NCBI GenBank assembly: GCA_934133115.1
Contig: CAKPAV010000020.1
Span: 1-11,957, forward strand
Length of the DNA: 11,957 nucleotides
From: an uncultured Bacilli bacterium
GTDB taxonomy: Bacteria > Bacillota_I > Bacilli_A > RFN20 > CAG-826
Direction of reading: 5' to 3'
Both the position numbers and the translations under genes were made by a program. Of the stretch, positions 6,696 through 11,957 are shown piece by piece. Under the pieces are notes generated by a model that searched no databases, was not told the origin of the DNA, and worked only from the letters and a program-made list of their open reading frames with translations. Numbering within the stretch: the first letter of the stretch is position 1; each line of letters opens with the position of its first letter.

Positions 6696-7448
6696 ATGAA
6701 TATTTTTTCGTACTTTTTTGATGTAGTGCCACCGAACATTTTCAGTTTGGATGATAAAATAATCGGTTTTTTTAATCAATATGCATGGTGGGGAAATTTA
6801 TTACTTGCTTTTATTAGCATTTTCCTTGCTTGTGTGTTTAGTGGATTAATTGGCTATGAACGTGAATCGCATGGACATTTTGCAGGATTTAGAACGCATA
6901 TTTTAGTGGCGGCAGGTTCGTCATTAATTATGTATTTATCCATTTATGGGTTTAGTTTTGAATCATTTCCTAATCATGATCCAGCAAGATTAGCAGCTCA
7001 AGTTGTTACTGGTATTGGTTTTTTAGGCGCTGGAACAATATTGAAAACAGGTGTTGATATTAAGGGCTTAACTACTGCGACAACACTTTGGGTTTGTATG
7101 GCTATTGGTCTTGCTACAGGTGCAGGAAGATTCACTGTTGCGTTATTTACCACCTTGATTGTTTTAATTGTATTAAAATTTTTAAGACGTGCAGAAGCAA
7201 AGGCATTTGAAAAAACACCTCGTCTAGTTATGATTTGTGATTATAATGTTATTGCTATTAAAACTATTAAGGATTTAGCGGATAAATTTAATATTGCTAT
7301 TAAAACCATTAATACACAAATTTGCGATTATCATGGGAAAGATGCTATTAGCATTAGCATTGTATTAATCGATGTTAGACGTGAAACTGTAGATCAATTC
7401 GGCGAAGAGCTTAGAATGGCTCTTAAACCTTTTGAAATCAAATATTAA
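6696..7448 (+). CDS. MgtC/SapB family membrane protein
   Basis: This 250-residue protein belongs to the MgtC family, inner-membrane proteins linked to Mg2+ limitation and, in some bacteria, to control of ATP synthase or survival in host cells. Hydrophobic helices occupy roughly residues 30-155. They carry the family motifs GLIGYERE (52-59), FRTHILVAAGSSL, ARLAAQVVTGIGFLGAGTI and GLTTATTLWVCMAIGLATGAG. A soluble C-terminal region (about 170-250) has the alternating pattern of the ACT-like domain found in long MgtC homologues. The ATG at 6696 follows AAGGAGG, which overlaps the cysS stop codon, so the two genes are almost certainly co-transcribed. This slot between cysS and rlmB usually holds mrnC in Firmicutes, so the placement is unusual. 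Family membership is clear; the physiological role here is not known. Confidence 0.9.
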   Translation: MNIFSYFFDVVPPNIFSLDDKIIGFFNQYAWWGNLLLAFISIFLACVFSGLIGYERESHGHFAGFRTHILVAAGSSLIMYLSIYGFSFESFPNHDPARLAAQVVTGIGFLGAGTILKTGVDIKGLTTATTLWVCMAIGLATGAGRFTVALFTTLIVLIVLKFLRRAEAKAFEKTPRLVMICDYNVIAIKTIKDLADKFNIAIKTINTQICDYHGKDAISISIVLIDVRRETVDQFGEELRMALKPFEIKY

Positions 7449-7454
7449 GCAAAA

Positions 7455-7476
7455 TTGAGACAAATTTGAGACAAAA
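7455..7476 (+). repeat. Tandem 11-bp repeat before rlmB
   Basis: TTGAGACAAAT (7455-7465) is followed immediately by TTGAGACAAAA (7466-7476). The second copy runs straight into the AAAGGAG ribosome binding site of rlmB. It looks like a recent short duplication in the intergenic gap; no function is evident. Confidence 0.6.
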
Positions 7477-7488
7477 AGGAGTTTAAAT

Positions 7489-8214
7489 ATGGCACAATTA
7501 ATATATGGAAGGAACACGGTGCTTAGTGCCCTCAAGGAGAATAAAGTTAAAACCATTTATATTACTGATAACTTTAATTTCAAACCAATAAATGAATTAA
7601 TAAGCAATAATAATTCATTTGGTGTTAAATTTGTTAGTAAAAACGATCTTGATAAACTTTCCCAATCTGGGAATCATCAAGGTGTAGTAGCGGAAGTAGA
7701 AGAGTATCAATATTGCTCTTTAAATGATTTAATTGTTAAGGCAAGTAAATCAAAATATCCATTATTAATTATTCTTGATGGTGTAAAAGATCCTCATAAT
7801 TTAGGCGCAATATTAAGATGCGCTGATGCATATGGGGCAGATGGAATAATTATCAAAAAAAACGGACAAGTACAAGTTAATAGTACAGTAGCTAAAGTCT
7901 CAACTGGAGCTATTGACTATGTGCCAATATGTCAAGTTACTAACTTGGTACAAACTATTACTACTCTAAAAAAACAAGGTTATTGGGTTGTCGCATCTGA
8001 TGGATCTGCTAAAGAAGATTATCGTCAAATCGATTATCGTTCACCAATCGCATTAGTGATAGGCAGTGAAGGAGAAGGAATTTCAAGACTAGTACTACAA
8101 AATAGTGATTTTATTACAAAAATACCTATGGTTGGTCATGTTAATTCTTTAAATGCTTCAGTCGCAACTGCAGTGTACTTAGCACAAATTTTTAATAACA
8201 GGTTTCCTTCTTAA
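7489..8214 (+). CDS. rlmB: SpoU/TrmH-family 23S rRNA (guanosine-2'-O-)-methyltransferase
   Basis: This 241-residue SPOUT-class enzyme uses S-adenosylmethionine to methylate a ribose 2'-OH, in RlmB at G2251 of 23S rRNA (E. coli numbering). An N-terminal substrate-binding domain (about 1-80, starting with the family's IYGRNTVLSAL) precedes the knotted catalytic domain. The three SpoU motifs are visible: DPHNLGAILRCADAYG, ALVIGSEGEGISR and PMVGHVNSLNASVATAVYL. The length is typical of bacterial RlmB/YacO. ATG 7489 follows AAAGGAG at normal spacing. The position after cysS and before the sigH-like gene is that of yacO (rlmB) in B. subtilis, which supports the name; strict site specificity is inferred. 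Confidence 0.92.
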   Translation: MAQLIYGRNTVLSALKENKVKTIYITDNFNFKPINELISNNNSFGVKFVSKNDLDKLSQSGNHQGVVAEVEEYQYCSLNDLIVKASKSKYPLLIILDGVKDPHNLGAILRCADAYGADGIIIKKNGQVQVNSTVAKVSTGAIDYVPICQVTNLVQTITTLKKQGYWVVASDGSAKEDYRQIDYRSPIALVIGSEGEGISRLVLQNSDFITKIPMVGHVNSLNASVATAVYLAQIFNNRFPS

Positions 8215-8231
8215 TAACGGGAGGGCTTATT

Positions 8232-8855
8232 ATGGGCCGTAAATATATGTTGGAACCGAAAAACAAACTAGAAGAATTAAAATTAGTAGAACTTGCAAAG
8301 CAAGGCAATCAGGAAGCAATGAGTGCATTGTTAGAAAATTATGATGCCTTATTGACATTAATCGTTATTAACCAAATGGCAAATATCTGTGCTAAAGGCA
8401 TAGAATATTTTGAATTGAAAAATATTGCCAGAATAGCGGTGTTTTCTTTCTTGAAGTATTATGATGAAAAACGTTCATCTTTTCGAACATTTATCAGTTT
8501 AATCGTAAATCAAGAGGTAAAAAAATACATGGTTGACTTTATAAAAAGACAAAACGAATTAAAGCAATGTTTGTTTTTAGATGAACAACCTTTTGAAGAA
8601 AGCGATATTACTAATGATGATTTGGTACCAAGTGATGAAAAGAGTCCATCACAATGGTACGAATTAAATGAACAATATGATGAGTTTAAAGAGATAGATG
8701 AAGAATATTTATCTAAGAAAGAAAAAGCAGCTTTATTGCTTAAAGCAGCTGGCTATAAATATAGTGAAATAAGCGAAATTATTAATACTAAAGAATCAGC
8801 GGTTGACATTGCTTTAAAGAAATTTAAAAAAGAAAAAATCAAAAAGGTGAAATAA
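8232..8855 (+). CDS. sigH: Divergent sigma-70 family factor, SigH-like
   Basis: This 207-residue protein resembles the sigma-H (Spo0H) group. Region 2 begins with ELKLVELAKQGNQEAMSALL (residues about 13-32), matching the usual ELVELVRKGDxEALExLL. It continues to KYYDEKRSSFRTFISLIVNQEV, the counterpart of DFRxxKxSSFRxFAxLCI. A poorly conserved acidic linker follows. Region 4 near the C-terminus (about 161-200) carries a helix-turn-helix with YKYSEISEIINTKESAVDIAL. The core-binding segment, normally DIVQEGMIGL, is strongly changed (ELKNIARIAVFSFL). Synteny (rlmB before, rpmG-secE-nusG after) is exactly that of sigH in Bacillus. The start is ATG 8232, with GGGAGGG 6 nt upstream. Sigma-H controls sporulation and competence entry in Bacillus; nothing in this window indicates either, so its regulon here is unknown. 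Confidence 0.75.
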   Translation: MGRKYMLEPKNKLEELKLVELAKQGNQEAMSALLENYDALLTLIVINQMANICAKGIEYFELKNIARIAVFSFLKYYDEKRSSFRTFISLIVNQEVKKYMVDFIKRQNELKQCLFLDEQPFEESDITNDDLVPSDEKSPSQWYELNEQYDEFKEIDEEYLSKKEKAALLLKAAGYKYSEISEIINTKESAVDIALKKFKKEKIKKVK

Positions 8856-8861
8856 AACAAC

Positions 8862-8876
8862 GATTAAGGGTTAATC
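8862..8876. repeat. Short inverted repeat after sigH
   Basis: GATTAA (8862-8867) and TTAATC (8871-8876) are perfect inverted copies around GGG, just before the long terminator. It may add to the 3' structure of the transcript or be a small binding site. No T-run follows it. Confidence 0.4.
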
Positions 8877-8881
8877 TTAAA

Positions 8882-8933
8882 ACTGATTTTTTTATAAAAT
8901 GCGATTTTATAACTAAAAAAATCAGTATTTTTT
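8882..8933 (+). terminator. Long-stem Rho-independent terminator of the cysS-sigH group
   Basis: ACTGATTTTTTT (8882-8893) pairs with AAAAAAATCAGT (8915-8926). ATAAAAT (8894-8900) pairs with ATTTTAT (8904-8910) around a GCG loop, so 19 base pairs form with one 4-nt bulge (AACT, 8911-8914). The tail is ATTTTTT. The stem's own A/T runs give a T-rich tail on the other strand too, so it could in principle stop transcription from either side. Confidence 0.85.
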
Positions 8934-8974
8934 CGTGTGCAAAAAAATCACGCAATAATATTACTTTTATTGTC

Positions 8975-8993
8975 CAATTACTAAAAATAATTG
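8975..8993. repeat. Inverted repeat upstream of the rpmG promoter
   Basis: CAATTA (8975-8980) and TAATTG (8988-8993) flank CTAAAAA. It lies about 50 bp upstream of the rpmG -35 element. Given the AT content it may be chance; a regulatory role is only possible. Confidence 0.3.
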
Positions 8994-9042
8994 CAGATTT
9001 CACTTAAAATGCCCTAGAGGTAAATATTTATAAAATATAAAA

Positions 9043-9071
9043 TTGACTATTTAATGCTTTCGTGATATATT
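9043..9071 (+). promoter_or_regulatory. Promoter of rpmG-secE-nusG
   Basis: TTGACT (9043-9048) and TATATT (9066-9071) are separated by 17 bp, and TGA directly before the -10 makes it an extended element. Transcription should start near 9078, about 20 nt before the rpmG ATG. The in-frame GTG at 9062 overlaps this promoter, which excludes it as the rpmG start. Confidence 0.8.
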
Positions 9072-9097
9072 CTAGGCACGAGATGAGGTGTTTTTGT

Positions 9098-9247
9098 ATG
9101 CGTGAAAAAGTCATTCTTATTTGTTCACAATGTTTGTCAAGAAACTATACGACTACAAAACAAAAGACAAATTCCACTAATCGTCTCATGATAAAAAAAT
9201 ATTGTCCGAAGTGTAATGCTTCGACACTACATAAAGAAAGCAAATAA
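9098..9247 (+). CDS. rpmG: 50S ribosomal protein L33, zinc-binding form
   Basis: This 49-residue protein is ribosomal protein L33, of the form with two CxxC pairs: CSQC near the N-terminus and CPKC near the C-terminus, which normally bind zinc. The family pattern [11 protein letters not shown]...NYTTTKQK...KKYCPKCN is complete, and 49 residues is the standard length. I chose ATG 9098 because GAGGTG (9085-9090) is spaced 7 nt from it and the promoter's start point is near 9078. Two upstream in-frame candidates, GTG 9062 and ATG 9083, would add residues foreign to L33. The order rpmG-secE-nusG is conserved in Firmicutes. Confidence 0.95.
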   Translation: MREKVILICSQCLSRNYTTTKQKTNSTNRLMIKKYCPKCNASTLHKESK

Positions 9248-9259
9248 GGAGGTTTTTTT

Positions 9260-9454
9260 ATGGGAAAAACAAAAAAATACTTACAAGGTGTTGTAAAAGA
9301 AGGAAAACGTGTAAGATGGCCTAATCGTGAAACAATTTTAAAATCTTTAGGTGTTGTCCTAGTTATAACTATTGTAGTTGCCTTATGGTTATCTTTAGAC
9401 GATTATATTGCCGCTGTATTAATTAAAGTATTGCAAAATACTTTTTCTAAATAG
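9260..9454 (+). CDS. secE: Preprotein translocase subunit SecE
   Basis: This is a short, single-spanning SecE of 64 residues that clamps SecY in the protein-export channel. The amphipathic N-terminal helix has the conserved KEGKRVRWPNRETILKS (about residues 13-29). One transmembrane segment follows (about 30-55). This is the minimal form common in Gram-positive bacteria. ATG 9260 follows AAGGAGG, which begins right at the end of the rpmG stop. The location between rpmG and nusG is the standard one. Confidence 0.95.
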   Translation: MGKTKKYLQGVVKEGKRVRWPNRETILKSLGVVLVITIVVALWLSLDDYIAAVLIKVLQNTFSK

Positions 9455-9476
9455 TTGAGCGGTGGGAGGAAAAATT

Positions 9477-10022
9477 ATGGCAAGTGAAAAACAATGGTAT
9501 GTTGTTAATACTTATTCTGGTCACGAAGACAAGGTTAAAGTAAATCTTGAAAGACGTGTTGTTTCTATGGGGCTTGAAGACTATGTTTTCAGAATCATAG
9601 TTGCGGAAACTGAACAACCAGTTTTAAAAGATGGTGTTCCAACAGGAAAAACAAAAATCAAAAACTCTTATCCTGGTTACGTTTTCATTGAAATGATTAT
9701 GAGTGATGAAGCTTGGTTCATGGTTAGAAACACACCAGGAGTTACTGGATTCGTTGGATCATCCGGTGGAGGTACTAAACCTTTCCCAATTCCAACAGAA
9801 GAAATTGAACCAGTTCTTAAAGGATTAGGTATGGTTGATAAGAGTATGTACTCACGTTACGACATTGGGGATTTAGTAAAAGTTTTACGTGGACCGCTTG
9901 AAGGCAGTGAAGGTCACATTACTGAAATTAACACGGACACAGGTACTGTAAAAGTTGAAACGGTATTCTTTGGTCGTTCAACGGTTGTTGAAGTTGATTT
10001 TTCTGAAATAGATAAAATTTAA
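9477..10022 (+). CDS. nusG: Transcription elongation and termination factor NusG
   Basis: This 181-residue NusG binds RNA polymerase and influences pausing, termination and coupling to translation. The NGN domain begins with QWYVVNTYSGHEDKVK and contains SYPGYVFIEM and MVRNTPGVTGFVG. The C-terminal KOW domain contains GDLVKVLRGPLEGSEG and ends with VEVDFSEIDKI. The length is typical. I chose ATG 9477, which has GGGAGG a few bases upstream; the in-frame GTG at 9462 overlaps that ribosome binding site and would add five non-family residues. It is the last gene of the rpmG-secE-nusG unit. In many Firmicutes rplK and rplA follow, but here a terminator and an unrelated lipoprotein gene do. Confidence 0.97.
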   Translation: MASEKQWYVVNTYSGHEDKVKVNLERRVVSMGLEDYVFRIIVAETEQPVLKDGVPTGKTKIKNSYPGYVFIEMIMSDEAWFMVRNTPGVTGFVGSSGGGTKPFPIPTEEIEPVLKGLGMVDKSMYSRYDIGDLVKVLRGPLEGSEGHITEINTDTGTVKVETVFFGRSTVVEVDFSEIDKI

Positions 10023-10048
10023 TAGTTTTCTAATCATAATAATGAATT

Positions 10049-10105
10049 ATCCTTTCGAGTTTAGTTTTTATTTCAAACTAGCTATATCGAAAGGATTTTT
10101 ATTTT
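10049..10105 (+). terminator. Terminator after nusG
   Basis: ATCCTTTCGA (10049-10058) pairs perfectly with TCGAAAGGAT (10087-10096). A weaker inner pairing (GTTT with AAAC) lies in the long loop, and the T-rich tail TTTTTATTTT follows. It ends the rpmG-secE-nusG transcript. Confidence 0.85.
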
Positions 10106-10168
10106 GGATTATAAACCACCGCTTCAAAGTAAAAAACGCTATTTAGATTATTTTGTTCTCAGTTGAGG

Positions 10169-10187
10169 AAAACTATTTTTTAGTTTT
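10169..10187. repeat. Inverted repeat upstream of the lipoprotein promoter
   Basis: AAAACTA (10169-10175) and TAGTTTT (10181-10187) flank T5. It ends 16 bp before the -35 hexamer of the next promoter. No T-run follows, so it is not a clear terminator; it could be an operator or chance in AT-rich DNA. Confidence 0.35.
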
Positions 10188-10203
10188 AGAAAGCACTTTA
10201 TTA

Positions 10204-10232
10204 TTGAGAAGATAGTTTTTTCAATTTATAAT
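10204..10232 (+). promoter_or_regulatory. Promoter of the lipoprotein gene
   Basis: TTGAGA (10204-10209) and TATAAT (10227-10232) are separated by exactly 17 bp. Transcription would start about 20 nt before the ATG, leaving room for the AGAGAGG ribosome binding site (10245-10251). Confidence 0.8.
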
Positions 10233-10257
10233 ACTTTTTTCGAAAGAGAGGTAAATT

Positions 10258-11957
10258 ATGAGAAAAAAATTATTTTGTCTATTAAGTGTTTCTTGTTTAT
10301 TAGCACTTGGTGCTTGTGATCAAGGAGGATCATCTACGTCTAACAGTGGCGCATCTACTCAACCTTCAACTGGTTTAAAAGAACGTTACAACTGTATAGA
10401 CATTAGTGAAGCGTTAGAAATCGCTTCTAAAGCTAGTGAGCCAACACAAGAAAGATATTATCTTTATGGCAAAATTACTAGTGTTTCCAATTATGATTAT
10501 GGAAGCATGGAAATTGAAGATGAAACTGGTAAAATTTATATTTATGGAACGTATAGCGAAGATGGAAGCGTCCAATATAAAAATTTAGAATATAAACCAG
10601 ATGTAAATGATGAAATTGTTATTTATGCCACTCTTCAAACTCATAGTGGACAACCAGAAGTAAAAAACGCATGGTTAATTGATTATGTCGATAGTAGTAC
10701 ACAATTTGATGTTAGCGAATATGAAAAAATGACTATTGCTAAAGCTAGAGAAGCGGAAAAAGGCAAAAAAGTTTTAGTGTCAGGTGTTGTAAGTAAAAAG
10801 ACATATGCGACAGGAAAGAAAGAAAATGGCTTTTATCTTGTTGATAATACATCTTCTATTTATATTTACGATTCATCAACTGTATTAAAAGTAAAAGAAG
10901 GTAATGCTATTACTTTAGCGGCAACAAAAGACTACTGGATTTTAGAAGACGAAGTGCCTTTTGCTGAAAAGTATGGTTACAATGGATCATGCCAATTAAC
11001 CAAAGGACATATTGTTAGTAATGATGAAGGTAGAAATGATATTGATACAAACTGGGTTGAAGAAACAACTATAAAACAAATTATGGACACTCCAGTTACT
11101 GAAAATATTACAAATAAAATTTTTAAAGCAAACGCATATATAGGTAAATCTCAAAAGCAAGGATATGTTAACTATTATATTGATGATCTTGATGAAACTA
11201 CAGGATCTTATGTTTATACACAATGTAACGGTAGTGATTTGAATTGGCTTGAAGAATTTGATGGAAAGATTTGTACAGTTTTAGTTGTAGCAATCAATGC
11301 TAAATCTACAATATCTGGATGTTTTTGGAGATTTATTCCAATTTCTGTTAAGGACGAAGGCTTTACTTTTGATAAGGCTAATGTCGGACAATTCGTATAT
11401 GATTATAAGGTTAAAACCTTATTTGAAGATGTATATACAGGCGATCCAAAAATAGCAGTTCCTGTAACCGTTTCTTCATCACTTTTAGGCTTTGTAAACG
11501 CAAGTGTTAGTTATTCTTCTAGTAATGAAAAAGTTGCATATTTTAGCGAAGATGAAGGTGTTTTAACATTTCATACTAATGAAGTAGGTAATGCTACGAT
11601 AACAGTTAAGATTAATTACGAAAATAATGCGACACTTGTTAAAACATTTAATGTTTCAGTTACTTTGCCAAATGCTACAGAATCTATAACAGTTAAAGAA
11701 GCTATTGATAGTGAACTTAACTCTGTTGTAACTGTTAAAGGTATTGCTGGTCCATCATTAGTGAATAAAGTAGGATTTTATTTGATTGATGAAAGTGGCG
11801 CAATCGCGATTACGACATCTTCAGAAACCATTAATTCTATTAGTTTAGGAAACGAAGTAATATTAAAGGGAACGCGTTCGCAATTAGGAGTTGTTCAAGA
11901 TAAATCGGTTGGCGAAATTTTCCTTGATAACTGTGAATTAGTTTCAAATTTATATGG
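10258..11957 (+). CDS. Putative lipoprotein with repeated OB-like modules and an Ig-like domain (3' end outside window)
   Basis: An open frame of 566 codons runs off the window end. The N-terminus is a lipoprotein signal: MRKK, a hydrophobic stretch and the lipobox LGAC with lipidation at Cys20. A Ser/Thr/Gly-rich tether follows to about residue 38. Then comes a repeated pattern of a short helix followed by a beta-rich module: helix about 47-61 and strands about 66-145; helix 158-168 and 171-230; helix 270-280 and 287-355; helix 476-489 and 490-560. The modules share features such as GKIT...MEIEDETGKIYIYG, SGVVSKK...FYLVDNTSSIYIYD and VKGIA...FYLIDESGAIAI, which look like OB-fold units. Residues about 400-468 resemble a bacterial Ig-like (Big) domain (SYSSSNEKVAYFSEDEGVLT, then NATITVK). 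It should be anchored outside the membrane. I recognise no enzyme motif. Binding of a nucleic acid or glycan ligand is only possible. Confidence 0.8.
   Translation, partial: MRKKLFCLLSVSCLLALGACDQGGSSTSNSGASTQPSTGLKERYNCIDISEALEIASKASEPTQERYYLYGKITSVSNYDYGSMEIEDETGKIYIYGTYSEDGSVQYKNLEYKPDVNDEIVIYATLQTHSGQPEVKNAWLIDYVDSSTQFDVSEYEKMTIAKAREAEKGKKVLVSGVVSKKTYATGKKENGFYLVDNTSSIYIYDSSTVLKVKEGNAITLAATKDYWILEDEVPFAEKYGYNGSCQLTKGHIVSNDEGRNDIDTNWVEETTIKQIMDTPVTENITNKIFKANAYIGKSQKQGYVNYYIDDLDETTGSYVYTQCNGSDLNWLEEFDGKICTVLVVAINAKSTISGCFWRFIPISVKDEGFTFDKANVGQFVYDYKVKTLFEDVYTGDPKIAVPVTVSSSLLGFVNASVSYSSSNEKVAYFSEDEGVLTFHTNEVGNATITVKINYENNATLVKTFNVSVTLPNATESITVKEAIDSELNSVVTVKGIAGPSLVNKVGFYLIDESGAIAITTSSETINSISLGNEVILKGTRSQLGVVQDKSVGEIFLDNCELVSNLY

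Noticed and set aside
10104..10166. A 20-codon frame starting at TTG (LDYKPPLQSKKRYLDYFVLS) with an AAAGGA upstream
   Set aside because: The apparent ribosome binding site is part of the nusG terminator stem, the start is TTG, the length is tiny and I recognise no family. Chance is likelier than a gene.
10996..11223. Open frame on the minus strand inside the lipoprotein gene
   Set aside because: The plus-strand lipoprotein frame is continuous with a signal peptide and repeated modules; the reverse frame has no ribosome binding site or recognisable motif.
1..11957. CRISPR arrays, insertion sequences, tRNA or rRNA genes, prophage or toxin-antitoxin genes
   Set aside because: No regularly spaced repeats, transposase motifs, cloverleaf-type sequences or phage or toxin genes were found on either strand by reading.

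Overview
The window reads as a low-GC, strictly fermentative relative of the Firmicutes/Mollicutes. It is AT-rich, uses TAA or TAG for every stop seen, has AGGAGG-type ribosome binding sites, and carries Firmicutes-style synteny (cysS, rlmB, sigH, rpmG, secE, nusG) beside an oxygen-sensitive trimeric [FeFe] hydrogenase. Trp is encoded by TGG in the proteins I checked and no UGA reassignment is needed to read the genes. An anaerobic, gut-type member of Bacilli/Mollicutes (RF39- or Erysipelotrichia-like) is my inference, not something the sequence proves.

Layout. 1-350: the 3' end of rplQ (ribosomal protein L17, end of the alpha operon) with its terminator. 384-893: a monocistronic TspO/MBR membrane protein gene with its own terminator. 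962-5246: a complete promoter-to-terminator unit, hydC-hydB-hydA, encoding an NAD-linked and probably electron-bifurcating [FeFe] hydrogenase (NuoE-like, NuoF-like and H-cluster subunits). 5316-8933: cysS, an MgtC-family membrane protein gene, rlmB and a divergent sigH-like sigma factor gene, closely spaced and ended by a long hairpin. 9043-10105: rpmG-secE-nusG with its own promoter and terminator. 10204-11957: a promoter and the first 566 codons of a large lipoprotein made of repeated OB-like modules plus one Ig-like (Big) domain. It runs off the window.

How the parts work together. The hydrogenase would re-oxidise NADH and reduced ferredoxin from sugar or amino-acid fermentation by making H2, or run in reverse. 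Its maturases (HydE, HydF, HydG) are not here and must lie elsewhere. The cysS-to-nusG stretch is the conserved translation/transcription/secretion neighbourhood of Firmicutes with changes: mgtC sits where mrnC (mini-RNase III) is usual, the rae1/yacP gene is absent, CysRS lacks its usual C-terminal tail, and nusG is not followed by rplK-rplA.

Most of the window is ordinary, well-recognised biology. The points most worth a second look are a serine in the H-cluster L1 motif (TSCSPGW) at the position that is usually a cluster ligand, repeated ATGCAA-containing elements and a dyad over the hydrogenase promoter, the altered cysS neighbourhood, the divergent sigma factor, and the tandem OB-module lipoprotein. 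I did not see a convincing wholly new system.
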